Of a DNA stretch of 64,000 bases, positions 1-9,289 are shown piece by piece. The stretch is from an uncultured Candidatus Neoarthromitus sp. (GTDB lineage: Bacteria; Bacillota; Clostridia; Clostridiales; Clostridiaceae). The position numbers and the translations under genes were made by a program. Under the pieces are notes generated by a model that saw only the letters and a program-made list of their open reading frames with translations, ran no database searches and had not been told where the DNA came from. The DNA is taken from contig CALADQ010000009.1 of the NCBI GenBank assembly GCA_937890765.1, positions 1 through 64,000 on the forward strand, read 5' to 3'. Position 1 is the first letter of the stretch, and each line of letters begins with the position of its first letter.

Positions 1-324
1 AGGCGTGGTTGTTTTTATGTCATATCTATCACGAAGATAGCTAACATAGCCTATTTTTATTTTAATGTTTTTTTATAAAGTCATCAATTTTAACGATTTA
101 GTGAAATAAAATTTAAACTTTATTTAAATAACTAGAAGTAGGATTTATGTAAATTCTATAGATATTTTAATGCTTTAATTGATTTAATTTAGTATCTAAA
201 TTTTTACCATTTATTATTTAATTTGAAATATATATTCCATTAGATATTTTTTTAAACTCATCTTACTTCATCATCTCTTCCAAATATTTCTCTATGTTAA
301 TCTAAAAATTTTCTTACAAAAAAC

Positions 325-360
325 AAAAAAGGCAATAGAGAAATAACCTATCACCTTTTT
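325..360 (-). terminator. Intrinsic terminator after the 388-1428 gene
   Basis: Read on the minus strand, an 8-bp stem with two G-U pairs (GGTGATAG with CTATTGCC) is followed by a run of T. It lies just past the stop codon of the minus-strand lipoprotein gene. The remaining sequence from 1 to 324 is A/T-rich; I see no gene or structured element in it. Confidence 0.7.
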
Positions 361-387
361 GAAAAAATTAAACGCTCTCGCTTTACT

Positions 388-1428
388 TCAATCATTATAA
401 ATAATTATCCCTGATGCAACACTATTTTTATCCAAAGACAACTTAATTCTATTATGCAAAAACAAATTTCCACAATCATAAATATCTAAATATTTATTTG
501 AAAGAATCAAAATCTTATCATTTAAAATATCAAAAACTTTCGCATTGTAATCTAATTCTATTTTTTGCGTTTTTAAAGTTTTTTCATCAATGACCATAAG
601 AGCATCCTTCGACGAATTTCTTCCTTCTCCCTTTATAGTCAAAAATATTTTGCCATCTTTCACAACTATTTTGTCTAAATTCTTCGTATCTAAATTAATG
701 TAATTGAACTTTTGAGTTTTTGTATTAAAAATTCCAACCCTTCCAACATTCTTAGTAGTTAAAGTATCGTAATTTGTAAAATATATTTTATCATCATAAA
801 AATAAATATCATTTTGGTATAAACCAAAACCCGTTATGTCAAAACTCTTAACAACCTTCAAAGTTTTTTTGTCCAATATATTTAAAAATGATTTATCTTT
901 CTTTCTCCTACTAAACAAATATACATTTGAATCATCAACATAAAATTTATTTACCAAATAATCATCAAGTTTAGTTGTATTAACAATTTTATCTTTTCGC
1001 TTATCATAAACACTTAATTTATTCACCGAATGCGTTATATATATAAAATTCCCGTCCACAAAAATTTTGTAAATATCACCTAAGTTTAAATCTATTTTTG
1101 AATATCTATTCGTCTGTTTATCTACCTCAATTAAATATCCTTTTTCATTTTTTGATATTACATTGCTGGACTTTACATAAAATTTTTCATCATCTGATAG
1201 TATAAAATCATCTAAATAACCCATACCTTCAACCGAAAATTTTATCTTATTAGTTTCTTTTCCATTTTTATCGTACTGATTTATGAAAGATACTTTCTTA
1301 TCTTTGCTAAACTGCACAACTCCCAAATAATAACCTAAATTAAAATTCCCTATGGGAGAAGCATCACAAGATTTTAATAACAAAAATATACCAACAATAA
1401 ATGCCGATTTATACATGGAATAACGCAT
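388..1428 (-). CDS. Predicted lipoprotein with propeller-like repeats
   Basis: 346 residues. The N-terminus is a short hydrophobic segment ending in LLLKSC, an imperfect lipobox, so the product is probably exported and lipid-anchored; lysine before the serine is unusual. The rest alternates short strands with recurring patterns of the 'hyhhDkkTlKv' type (near residues 100, 145, 185, 230 and 275), as in YVTN/YncE-like beta-propellers. No catalytic motif is visible. The start is supported by AGGAGGG four to five bases upstream. The gene follows the mscS gene by 13 bases, so the two probably form an operon. The function is unknown; a ligand-binding or scaffold role outside the membrane is inference. 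Confidence 0.6.
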   Translation of the reverse strand: MRYSMYKSAFIVGIFLLLKSCDASPIGNFNLGYYLGVVQFSKDKKVSFINQYDKNGKETNKIKFSVEGMGYLDDFILSDDEKFYVKSSNVISKNEKGYLIEVDKQTNRYSKIDLNLGDIYKIFVDGNFIYITHSVNKLSVYDKRKDKIVNTTKLDDYLVNKFYVDDSNVYLFSRRKKDKSFLNILDKKTLKVVKSFDITGFGLYQNDIYFYDDKIYFTNYDTLTTKNVGRVGIFNTKTQKFNYINLDTKNLDKIVVKDGKIFLTIKGEGRNSSKDALMVIDEKTLKTQKIELDYNAKVFDILNDKILILSNKYLDIYDCGNLFLHNRIKLSLDKNSVASGIIIYND

Positions 1429-1441
1429 TGTTCCCTCCTAC

Positions 1442-2275
1442 TTAATCCACTATTGAGTATCTACTTACTGGTAAAATTACATTTTTATCTAAAAGTTCAT
1501 CCATTAGTTTAGCTCTTAATTCGTTTTCTATATTCCAATGTGAAAGTGGCTTCGCATATCCCGTAATTCTATAAGTCGTACTTATTTCATTTGATGAAAC
1601 AACACCATAAAATTTTGGTTTTACAATTAAATCCTCGTGAGAATATTCATTCAAAACAGATTGTATTATCTTCAAAATTTCATTAGATTTTTGCATAGAA
1701 TCAATTTGTATATCAATTAAAATTCTAGAATTTTCTCTAGAATGATTCGTAACCTCATTTATAAATCCATTTGGAATTATGTGATAATCTCCATTAAAAT
1801 CTTTCAATCTCGTAACTCGAAACTGTACACTCGAAACAATTCCTGATAATGAATTACCACTACCATTAATGGTTATATAATCACCAACTTTAAATTGATT
1901 TTCAAATGTCATCAAAACCCCATTTAAAATATCTTTCAATATATTTTGAGATGCAAAACCTAAAGCAACTCCAATTATACTAGTTATAGTTACTCCTACA
2001 GTACCAACAAAATTTTGTATTAAAAACAAAATTACAAGAGTAACAAAAGAATATTTTATGATGCTAAGAATCAACATCTCTATTGTGCTTGCATGACCTT
2101 TTTCAAATCTAGCATTAACTATCTTATTATTAAAAACACTCCTAAATATTTTGCAAATAATTTTGTAAATTAAATACATAATTACAATTCCAAATATGGA
2201 ATCTAAAATTTTTACACCTGTAGTACTAAAAAATAATTTGCGTAAAATTTCTAAAATTCTATCACTTGATAACAT
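1442..2275 (-). CDS. MscS-family mechanosensitive channel
   Basis: 277 residues. Three membrane segments (about 20-40, 65-90 and 93-120) are followed by a cytoplasmic beta/alpha domain. The pore-lining helix and the entry to the beta domain match MscS: a Gly/Ala-rich stretch (GVALGFASQNILKD) followed by FENQFKVGDYI, then the RVTRLKDFNGDYHIIPNG pattern typical of YnaI/YkuT-type channels. It should open under membrane tension and release solutes during hypo-osmotic shock. The ATG start has only a distant SD (AGGAGTGG, about 17 bases away), and an in-frame stop just upstream excludes an earlier start, so initiation may be weak. It is the first gene of the pair with the lipoprotein. Confidence 0.9.
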   Translation of the reverse strand: MLSSDRILEILRKLFFSTTGVKILDSIFGIVIMYLIYKIICKIFRSVFNNKIVNARFEKGHASTIEMLILSIIKYSFVTLVILFLIQNFVGTVGVTITSIIGVALGFASQNILKDILNGVLMTFENQFKVGDYITINGSGNSLSGIVSSVQFRVTRLKDFNGDYHIIPNGFINEVTNHSRENSRILIDIQIDSMQKSNEILKIIQSVLNEYSHEDLIVKPKFYGVVSSNEISTTYRITGYAKPLSHWNIENELRAKLMDELLDKNVILPVSRYSIVD

Positions 2276-2535
2276 AATTCAAAAACTTACCACTCCTAAA
2301 AATAACTAAACACCATCATAACAAAAAAATTTAAACTAAATTGGGAATTAAAAAGAAATGAATAAAAAACAATGTTGTAAGAACTGATTATCAACCTTAT
2401 TTATAAAAAAACAAATTTTAGTTGTAAAGAAGTAAGAAAATAATTCGTTTTTAATATTATAGCCATGCGTACTTCTGAAATTGTATCATAAATCCAACTT
2501 AAAATCTACATAAAAATATTTTTATTATTTGTGTA

Positions 2536-2564
2536 TTGAGTTTGATTTTATTTCATTGTATTAT
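2536..2564 (+). promoter_or_regulatory. Sigma-A-type promoter for the 2644 surface-protein gene
   Basis: TTGAGT (2536-2541) and TATTAT (2559-2564) are separated by 17 bases, close to the -35/-10 consensus. They lie about 80 bases before the SD-supported start at 2644, so an upstream in-frame start at 2536 would fall inside the promoter. The rest of the 2276-2643 gap is A/T-rich with nothing else I can name. Confidence 0.65.
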
Positions 2565-2643
2565 TATTAACATAATATTAAAATTGTGTTTATTTTTTCT
2601 AAATTATGTATTTAGTTTTTTTATAAATTCGGAGGAGCTTAGT

Positions 2644-5562
2644 ATGAATAAGATGAAAACACTATCTTCTATATCTTTGGGTATAGCAGCTGTGTCATTA
2701 TTTTCGACTAGCAATTTAAAAAAGGTTAAAGCTATATCTGAATCAATTTATGCTTTAACGAATGAAATTTACGACATAACGTATGCAGACAACATTATAA
2801 CTTTAAAATTTAAAAATAATTCCTATCATCAAAACATTCAAAATGTTAAGTTGGTAGATAGCTCGAACAAAAAGTCATTTAACTTCGATAAGAATTCATC
2901 TGAGTTTAAATTACATTTGAAGGAGAATCTAAGCGATGGAATTTACTCACTTGTTTTTACTGACAGAGCTCCTAATTCCCTAACATCAAAAGAACTTTCT
3001 TCTCCTGTTTATATAGACTTTCCTGAAATATCAAGTCAGAATGTCCAAGTTACTTCATTGAATCCCCTAATATCCGTTACAAGTTTAAATGGGAGTACAA
3101 AGTTGAACGCCCGTTTTACAGTTTTAAATATACAAGACAAAATTACGGACGCGCGTTTATTAGATGAAAATGATATGCAAATTGGAGAACTTGAGAATGT
3201 AAATAATCCTAGAAATTTTGTTTTTGATTTAGGTTCGTATGCCCTTTCTCCAAACAAAGTTTATTACATTGAGTATTGGCTTACTAATTCAGAAAATCAA
3301 ACGAACAAAATTAAAGTTCCATTTACTTACTCGACGAATTCAGTTCAACTTTCTCCTTTTTACACAAATAATTTTACTTACACTGTAAATGTGAATCCTA
3401 ATAGAAGTGCAAACTTATCTCTTAAATTTAAAAATACGGATATTTCAAATATAAGTTTTTACGATGCGGACAATCTTGCTTTTCAATTTTCTCCTAGCTA
3501 TGCAAATGATGGTTCAATAATTTTGAACAACGTTCCTGTTGGTAAAATCGTTCAAGTTGAAATTAGAGATGGCAATAGAACAGAATTTTTAAATTTTAAA
3601 GTCCCATCACAAAATGTAAGTTTGGAAACTCAAATTCCGTTTATGAAATTTATAAATGCGTCTAATCTCGTTCTTAAAAGAGGAACTTCTGTTTCTTTGC
3701 CAATTATAAAAGAAGATTTAGATAATTCTGGATTCACAGATGCAAATTCATACGTTAAATTAGTTTACTTTGACGATTTTGGAAATGAAATTAGTATATC
3801 AGATCAAGGAAGAATTTCTCTTTCAGATTACAAAGCGAACGTTACTATAAATTCAAATATCGATAGCATTAATAACAATTCAAAAATTTATGTGAAAGTG
3901 TTCAACGGTTCTAAACAAAGATTGTATCCTTTTCAATCTTCAAACGCATCAACATCATCTCAATCGCTTGCGTTTGATGTTATAAAAAATTCTTACAACA
4001 ATAGCAGAACGTCAATCACGTTTAGGCCTAACGGTTCTTTATTAAATCAAGGAGAAACTTTTTCGCATAACGATTCTTTGATTATAAACAACGACACAAG
4101 AGCTACTTTGTCAAGCGACAAAAAAAGTTTTAGCGTTAACATTCCTAACAACAAACTTTTGGATGGAAAAAATTCTTACACATTAATTCGAAATTATGAT
4201 AATGGAAATTCGTTAACTTACTCTGGGGAATTTTTAATAAATACTTCTGCTGGAAAAGAAATTGAGATGAGTCCAATAATCAAAAGTATAAACTCTTTGA
4301 CTCATAACGACAGAGAAATTATTCTTCAAATTGATTTAGATGATGAATTTATTCATTCTAATTTTCATACTTCAGTTAATTTAACTGACGAGCTTGGCAA
4401 AACAATTTCATCTAAGTCATCAGTTAAAACTATCGGTGGAAATAAAGTTATCGAACTTATAATTTCTCCATCTGGGCAATTAATAAATGGAAAGCCTTAC
4501 ACGCTTGATATAAATACTGGAACAACTAATATTTCAACGTCATTCATTTTCAATAAAGATAAATTTTATAACACAAATTTAAATTTAATATTCAATGGAT
4601 ATTTAACTTTCACTTTGAAAAATTTAAGTTCGCTTCCTGGTTTCTCGCTTTACGATTTTAATTTAAAAATTTATGATTACTATGACGAACGCGATGTGTT
4701 GTATGAAAATTACGATAGGCCATATTATGGAGAGAAATTTACGACAGATTCCATAACAAGAAATCTTAGTAATGGAAAAAAATTCATAGATGGAAATAGA
4801 TACACCGTTGAAATTAGGAACACAACAACGAATGATGTTTATAAAGAGAATTTTATTTTTAGACAAAACGAAATAATTTCACCGAATGGAGAAAATTCTT
4901 CTAAATTAAATATTCCGTCGTCAGATTTATCTTTTGCAAATGACGGAGTTAGTTTCCAATATTCAACTAACAGAAATATAAATAGCGTTTATACGTCAAT
5001 TCCAGATATAAAAGCAAATTTCTCTGGTGGACGAATTTATTTAGATGGATTAGTTCCAAACAAAATTTATAGAGATTTAAATTTGTCTGTGAGTTTTTCT
5101 GATGGTTCAACTCAACAAATTAGAATAGATGATTTTGTATCTCAACAATCTTTAAACAAATTAAAAAATTATTTGGCAAAAGTTTATACCACAACTTTAA
5201 CTCCAATAAACGAAACAAATAAATACAGAATGAGATATGCAGATGAAGCTGGATTTAATTATTGGTATGACATGCTTTCAAATAAAAAAATAAGTGGACC
5301 TGAATTTATATATAGAATTTTGGACGCAAACGAATTTAATGTTGTACAAAAAACTCCTCAAGATAAAATCAGAGCTCTTTATCCTATTGTTGTAAATAGG
5401 GACGGCGATATTAATGGAATTAATTTTTGGATAGATGATTACACTAGAAATTTAAATTCTTTAAATAGTGCCGATGCTGCGTTGAAAGTTACGCTCGCAA
5501 GAATGTTAAATGAAGAAGAACCAAGACAATTATTCTTAAATTTAGGTATAAGACTTCAATAA
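2644..5562 (+). CDS. Large secreted surface protein, C-terminal DUF4214
   Basis: 972 residues from the ATG at 2644, chosen because GGAGGAG (2631-2637) precedes it by six bases and a good promoter lies upstream. A signal peptide (basic start, hydrophobic core, likely cleavage after VKA) leads into about 800 residues of beta-rich, Asn/Ser-rich, Ig- or Fn3-like modules with recurring 'hhxGxxYxh' endings. The last 120 residues form a DUF4214 domain (GFNYWYDML, then INFWIDDY, ending MLNEEEPRQLFLNLGIRLQ). Just before it is a module (LDGLVPNKIYRDLNLSVSF) also found in the DUF4214 proteins at 28344 and 38631. DUF4214 is common on secreted and S-layer-like proteins, but its role is not established. 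I infer a cell-surface structural or adhesive protein. No LPxTG motif is present. Confidence 0.75.
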   Translation: MNKMKTLSSISLGIAAVSLFSTSNLKKVKAISESIYALTNEIYDITYADNIITLKFKNNSYHQNIQNVKLVDSSNKKSFNFDKNSSEFKLHLKENLSDGIYSLVFTDRAPNSLTSKELSSPVYIDFPEISSQNVQVTSLNPLISVTSLNGSTKLNARFTVLNIQDKITDARLLDENDMQIGELENVNNPRNFVFDLGSYALSPNKVYYIEYWLTNSENQTNKIKVPFTYSTNSVQLSPFYTNNFTYTVNVNPNRSANLSLKFKNTDISNISFYDADNLAFQFSPSYANDGSIILNNVPVGKIVQVEIRDGNRTEFLNFKVPSQNVSLETQIPFMKFINASNLVLKRGTSVSLPIIKEDLDNSGFTDANSYVKLVYFDDFGNEISISDQGRISLSDYKANVTINSNIDSINNNSKIYVKVFNGSKQRLYPFQSSNASTSSQSLAFDVIKNSYNNSRTSITFRPNGSLLNQGETFSHNDSLIINNDTRATLSSDKKSFSVNIPNNKLLDGKNSYTLIRNYDNGNSLTYSGEFLINTSAGKEIEMSPIIKSINSLTHNDREIILQIDLDDEFIHSNFHTSVNLTDELGKTISSKSSVKTIGGNKVIELIISPSGQLINGKPYTLDINTGTTNISTSFIFNKDKFYNTNLNLIFNGYLTFTLKNLSSLPGFSLYDFNLKIYDYYDERDVLYENYDRPYYGEKFTTDSITRNLSNGKKFIDGNRYTVEIRNTTTNDVYKENFIFRQNEIISPNGENSSKLNIPSSDLSFANDGVSFQYSTNRNINSVYTSIPDIKANFSGGRIYLDGLVPNKIYRDLNLSVSFSDGSTQQIRIDDFVSQQSLNKLKNYLAKVYTTTLTPINETNKYRMRYADEAGFNYWYDMLSNKKISGPEFIYRILDANEFNVVQKTPQDKIRALYPIVVNRDGDINGINFWIDDYTRNLNSLNSADAALKVTLARMLNEEEPRQLFLNLGIRLQ

Positions 5563-5568
5563 AAAATC

Positions 5569-5608
5569 CACCCTACAATAAATGACTTTTGTGGGGTGTT
5601 TTTATTTT
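5569..5608 (+). terminator. Terminator whose 3' arm also serves as an SD
   Basis: CACCCTAC (5569-5576) pairs with GTGGGGTG (5591-5598), with one G-U pair, and is followed by TTTTTATTTT. It ends the large surface-protein transcript. The 3' arm, GGGGTG, sits eight bases before the TTG at 5607 and is the only SD-like sequence for the next gene. Confidence 0.65.
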
Positions 5609-6002
5609 GATTAAAAAATTTGTTTTTGGATTAATGTTGTGTTTAAGTTTTGTAATTCCAAAAAACATAAACGTAAATGCAAGTGAAGGAATGAAAGCAA
5701 CTATTTCAAATTTAAAACCTGTGTACATACAAAACATTTATTTTATAGGAAACAATCAAATAACTTTAATCATTCCTCCAAATTATAAATTAAGACACAT
5801 TCATCCATTTTCATTTCTCTCTCCATCTGGTGAACAATTAATACATTTAATACCTCAATCAATGGACTCATCTCAATCAGTAATAAAAATTAATTTGAGG
5901 GCTCCATTATCTGAAAAAGGTACATATAAAATAGAATTTGTTGGAGTTGAAAACAACACAAGTGAAGAACTTAGTTTAATCGGAGAATTAAATCTCACAT
6001 AA
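5607..6002 (+). CDS. Small secreted beta-sandwich-like protein
   Basis: 131 residues from TTG 5607. Upstream in-frame TTG at 5589 is possible but lies inside the terminator stem. The N-terminus (IKKFVFGLMLCLSFVIP) is a signal peptide, with likely cleavage near NVNA. The mature part of about 105 residues resembles a single Ig-like module (ITLIIPPNY, later KGTYKIEFVG) and recalls the first module of the upstream surface protein (ITLKFKNNSY, later DGIYSLVFTD). It has no DUF4214 domain, transmembrane anchor or lipobox. The function is unknown. Its position suggests a product partnered with the preceding surface protein, perhaps translated from read-through transcripts. Confidence 0.6.
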   Translation: MIKKFVFGLMLCLSFVIPKNINVNASEGMKATISNLKPVYIQNIYFIGNNQITLIIPPNYKLRHIHPFSFLSPSGEQLIHLIPQSMDSSQSVIKINLRAPLSEKGTYKIEFVGVENNTSEELSLIGELNLT

Positions 6003-6008
6003 AAACAA

Positions 6009-6028
6009 AACGGCTCAAATGAGCCGTT
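6009..6028. terminator. Bidirectional terminator between convergent genes
   Basis: A perfect 9-bp inverted repeat, AACGGCTCA/TGAGCCGTT, with a 2-base spacer. T-rich tracts follow on both strands, better on the minus strand (TTTTGTTTTT). It separates the small secreted-protein gene from argS; the argS stop codon touches it. Confidence 0.85.
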
Positions 6029-7722
6029 TACATTTCATCAACAGTTTCTATTCCAATTAAGTTCAAAGCATTTTTTATAACTATAGTTGTAGCTTTAACT
6101 AAAATCAATCTAGCTATTTTTAAATTCTCATCATCCAAATTCAAAATATAATTTGTGTTATAAAATTTATTAAAATTTTTCGCAACTTCAATAACATATC
6201 TCGTTATGACTGATGGCTCTAACAAATTTATAGAATTTTTTATGTGATATGAGAAATCTCCTAAAATTTTTATAAGGTCTATTTCATTATCGTCAATTAA
6301 TAACGAAAAATATTTTGAAAAATCCAAATCATCAATGTTCATTTCACTTTTTTTCAAAATTGATTTTGCTCTAGCGAAAGTATATTGAACATATGGCCCT
6401 GTTTCCCCTTCAAACGAAAGAAGTTCATCAAAATCAAAAATTATATCTCGTTCTCTGTTCATTTTCAAATAATTAAATACAATTGCGCCAATTCCGACTT
6501 TCTTCGCAACCTCATCTTTATTTTTTAAATTAGGATTTTTTTCAATTATAACGCCCTTTATTTTTTCAACAGACATGTTTAACAAATCATTTAACAAAAT
6601 TACTTCCCCTTTTCTTGAAGAAAGTTTTTTGTCTTTAAATTTTACGAGGCCAAATCCAACATGAACGCAGTCTTTCGCCCACTCATATCCCATTAATTCA
6701 ATTGTTTTAAAAACTTGTTTAAAATGAAGTGCTTGAGGATTTCCAACAACATATATGTTTTTGTAAAAATCATATTTATTTTTTCGATAAATTGCTGCGG
6801 TTATATCACGTGTGGCATAAATCGTTGCGCCATCTGCCTTTTTTATAATACATGGTGGCATGTTAAACTCATCTAGCTTCACAATTTTAGCTCCTAAAGA
6901 CTCAACCAATAAATTTTTTTGTTCAAGCTCGTCAACAACACTTTGCATTTTATCAGAAAAAAATGCTTCGCCGTCATACGAATCGAAACTCACGCCCAAA
7001 ATTTTATAGAGCTTTTCAAATTCGAGCAAGCTCAAATCTCTAAATTTTTTCCATAAAGTTCTACACTCTTCATCTCCATCTTCAAGAAGTTTAAAATATT
7101 TTCTTCCCTCATCTTCAAGCGAAGGATTGTTTTCACATTCTTGATGGAACTTTACGTAAATTTTAAAAAGTTCGTCTATAGGATTTTCATTTAAATTATC
7201 TAAATTCACCCAATTCTTATACGCGTAAATTAATTTTCCAAATTGCGTTCCCCAATCTCCCAAATAATTAATTCCAACAACTTCATAACCTTGAGATTTA
7301 TATATTTTATAAAGTGAATTTCCAATAACAGTTGTAAATAAATGTCCGATGTGAAAAGGTTTTGCAATGTTAGGCGAAGAGTATTCAACAATTACTGTTT
7401 TATTTTTTCCGCAATCAGAAAATCCATAACGCTCACCTTCATTTAATATTTTTGGCAAAATATCATTTGCAAATTTGCATTTATCCAAGAAAAAATTTAA
7501 ATAAGCACCAACGACTTCAACTTTTGAAATACTTTCGTTATAAATTTTTGATTTTAAATCTTCTGCAATATCTTTGGGAGATTTTTTCAATTCTTTAGCA
7601 AGTTTAAAACACGGAAACGCAAAATCACCCATGCTTTTATCAGGCGGAACTTCTATTGAATCATAAACATCTACATTTAATATATCTTGTATAACATTTG
7701 ATATAAATCTTTTAAAGTCCAA
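6028..7722 (-). CDS. argS: Arginyl-tRNA synthetase
   Basis: 564 residues, the usual size for bacterial ArgRS. It charges tRNA-Arg with arginine in the cytoplasm. Class I signatures are visible: SSPNIAKPFHIGHL, which carries the HIGH motif and the ArgRS-specific context, and a KMSKS-like loop (KLSSRKGEVI) near residue 355. The N-terminal ArgRS additional domain (SIEVPPDKSMGDFAFPCF) and the C-terminal anticodon-binding helical domain with GPYVQYTFARAKSI are both present. The TTG start has GGAGG eight bases upstream, inside the last codons of trmB. Its TTG directly follows the trmB stop codon, so the two genes are probably translationally coupled. No T-box leader is seen. Confidence 0.97.
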   Translation of the reverse strand: MDFKRFISNVIQDILNVDVYDSIEVPPDKSMGDFAFPCFKLAKELKKSPKDIAEDLKSKIYNESISKVEVVGAYLNFFLDKCKFANDILPKILNEGERYGFSDCGKNKTVIVEYSSPNIAKPFHIGHLFTTVIGNSLYKIYKSQGYEVVGINYLGDWGTQFGKLIYAYKNWVNLDNLNENPIDELFKIYVKFHQECENNPSLEDEGRKYFKLLEDGDEECRTLWKKFRDLSLLEFEKLYKILGVSFDSYDGEAFFSDKMQSVVDELEQKNLLVESLGAKIVKLDEFNMPPCIIKKADGATIYATRDITAAIYRKNKYDFYKNIYVVGNPQALHFKQVFKTIELMGYEWAKDCVHVGFGLVKFKDKKLSSRKGEVILLNDLLNMSVEKIKGVIIEKNPNLKNKDEVAKKVGIGAIVFNYLKMNRERDIIFDFDELLSFEGETGPYVQYTFARAKSILKKSEMNIDDLDFSKYFSLLIDDNEIDLIKILGDFSYHIKNSINLLEPSVITRYVIEVAKNFNKFYNTNYILNLDDENLKIARLILVKATTIVIKNALNLIGIETVDEM

Positions 7723-8364
7723 CTAAATTTCCTCCGTTTCTTTACAAATCAAACTCATTATTTTCATTCCTTTGTTTGAAAATTTTTCTTCGTATTCTGT
7801 AAAAATATTTTCAATATTCTCATTATGTAAATCCATGGTTTTAAATAAAATTTTAAAATCACTTTGATTTATGTAGTCAATTGAATGTAAAAAGAAATCT
7901 TCATGATCTGTTTTGAAATAAATTTTGCTCCCTTTCTTCATTATGCTAGAATATTTTTTTAAAAAAGGCGGATATGTAAGTCTTCTTTTGTGATGTCTTG
8001 ACTTTGGCCAAGGAGTTGAAAAATTTAAATAAATATCTGAAACTTCATTCTCCTCAAAAATTTCATCGATGTTGTTAATATCAAATGAAAGTATTCTCAC
8101 ATTTTTTAAATTGAATTCTTCACATTTCCTTTTTACGTAAACCAAAACCTCATATCTCAAATCCATTGCGACAAAATTTTTATTTGGATATTTCTGCGCA
8201 ATCTCTGAAATAAATTTTCCTTTTCCACAACCAAGTTCCAAACAAATTTCATTGTTATTTTTAAAAACCTCATTCCATTTTCCTTTAAAGTCTTTAGGAT
8301 TTTTTATAAGTAAATTGCTTTCTAAAACTTCAGGCTCAGCCCACGGCTTTCTCCTTAATCTCAT
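7723..8364 (-). CDS. trmB: tRNA (guanine-N7)-methyltransferase
   Basis: 213 residues. It methylates G46 of tRNAs at N7 using S-adenosylmethionine. The SAM-binding loop LELGCGKGKF lies near residue 42. The family signature NFSTPWPKSRHHKRRL, followed by YPPFL, carries the catalytic Asp position as Ser-Thr (NFSTPW), where many homologs read NFSDPW. This substitution is worth noting but does not change the family call. It is the first gene of the trmB-argS pair, diverging from the biotin ligase gene, with an SD-like GGGGG before the ATG. Confidence 0.93.
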   Translation of the reverse strand: MRLRRKPWAEPEVLESNLLIKNPKDFKGKWNEVFKNNNEICLELGCGKGKFISEIAQKYPNKNFVAMDLRYEVLVYVKRKCEEFNLKNVRILSFDINNIDEIFEENEVSDIYLNFSTPWPKSRHHKRRLTYPPFLKKYSSIMKKGSKIYFKTDHEDFFLHSIDYINQSDFKILFKTMDLHNENIENIFTEYEEKFSNKGMKIMSLICKETEEI

Positions 8365-8444
8365 TTTTTCCCCCGAATTTAAAATTTAAAACTCTTGTCA
8401 CATGAATTAATATTTTATCACATATTGTATAATTTTTACACGAT

Positions 8445-8473
8445 TTGAAATAATTTTTAAAATAATTTATAAT
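8445..8473 (+). promoter_or_regulatory. Promoter for the biotin ligase gene
   Basis: TTGAAA (8445-8450), 17 bases, then a perfect TATAAT (8468-8473), ending about 28 bases before the ATG at 8502. It lies in the divergent gap between trmB and the ligase gene. Confidence 0.75.
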
Positions 8474-8501
8474 ACATTTATTTCAAAGGTTGGAAATTTA
8501 A

Positions 8502-9260
8502 ATGAAATTAATAAATATTTTTGATGCACCAATATACTCATTTGAAACAATAGATTCAACAAATAAATACGCAAAAAATCTTTGCAAAGATAAAATTAAA
8601 AATGGAACAATCGTTGTAGCAGAACACCAAACAAACGGACGAGGAAGACTTGGCAACTCGTGGGAATCTCCCAAAAATAGTGGAATATATTATTCAATAA
8701 TTTTTGAGAAACTCAATGACAATTTAAAATATGAAACTCTTACTCTTTTTCTTTGTCTTGGAATAACAAAACTTTTTGAAAATTATTCTATAATTTCAGA
8801 AATCAAATGGCCAAATGATATTTTAATAAATGGGAAAAAAGTTTGTGGAATTTTGTCAGAATGCAATTCGACTTCTTTAGGAAATTTTATTGTAATTGGA
8901 ATTGGAATAAATGTTTATCAAAACGAAAATGATTTTCCAAAAGAGCTAAGAAGCAAAGCAACGAGTTTAAAATTACATACGTCGTCGACCATAATAAAAA
9001 ATTATTTAATCAACAATCTCACTTCGACAATTTACGATTTCTATAATAAATTTTTGTCAAATAGCTTTAAAGATTTTAAAGACGAATACAAATCAAAATC
9101 ATTTTTGATGAATAAAGAAATTTGCATAAAGATAAATGGCAACGACACATATGGAAAAGTTATTGACTTCAATGACTCTGGAAAATTAATTTTAAAATGC
9201 AAAAACGAAATTCTCTCAATAAATTCTGGAGAAGTTTCTTTAAGAAATATTTATAAATGA
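8502..9260 (+). CDS. birA: Biotin--protein ligase, monofunctional
   Basis: 252 residues. It activates biotin as biotinyl-AMP and attaches it to the biotin carrier domain of carboxylases. Visible motifs are STNKYAK (adenylate pocket), EHQTNGRGRLG (the GRGRxG biotin loop), then IKWPNDILINGKKVCGIL and the C-terminal SH3-like cap (NDTYGKVIDF, GEVSLR). The usual N-terminal winged-helix repressor domain of bifunctional BirA is absent, and the protein begins directly at the catalytic domain, so it should not regulate biotin genes. It is a single-gene transcript with its own promoter and a strong terminator. Confidence 0.93.
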   Translation: MKLINIFDAPIYSFETIDSTNKYAKNLCKDKIKNGTIVVAEHQTNGRGRLGNSWESPKNSGIYYSIIFEKLNDNLKYETLTLFLCLGITKLFENYSIISEIKWPNDILINGKKVCGILSECNSTSLGNFIVIGIGINVYQNENDFPKELRSKATSLKLHTSSTIIKNYLINNLTSTIYDFYNKFLSNSFKDFKDEYKSKSFLMNKEICIKINGNDTYGKVIDFNDSGKLILKCKNEILSINSGEVSLRNIYK

Positions 9261-9289
9261 AAAAGAGCAACATAAAAAGTTGCTCTTTT
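9261..9289. terminator. Bidirectional terminator
   Basis: An 11-bp perfect stem AAAAGAGCAAC/GTTGCTCTTTT with a 7-base loop. It serves both the ligase gene on the plus strand and the lipoprotein operon converging on the minus strand. Confidence 0.85.

Noticed and set aside
1..324. A gene fragment at the left edge
   Set aside because: Short frames with frequent stops on both strands; one piece resembling NIEKYLEEMMK is too short to support a call.
2536..2643. In-frame N-terminal extension of the 2644 surface protein
   Set aside because: It has no SD, begins inside a good promoter, and the ATG at 2644 has a strong SD followed by a proper signal peptide.
8365..8501. T-box leader for trmB-argS
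   Set aside because: No T-box sequence, specifier stem or terminator/antiterminator pair in the gap; only promoter-like sequence is seen.
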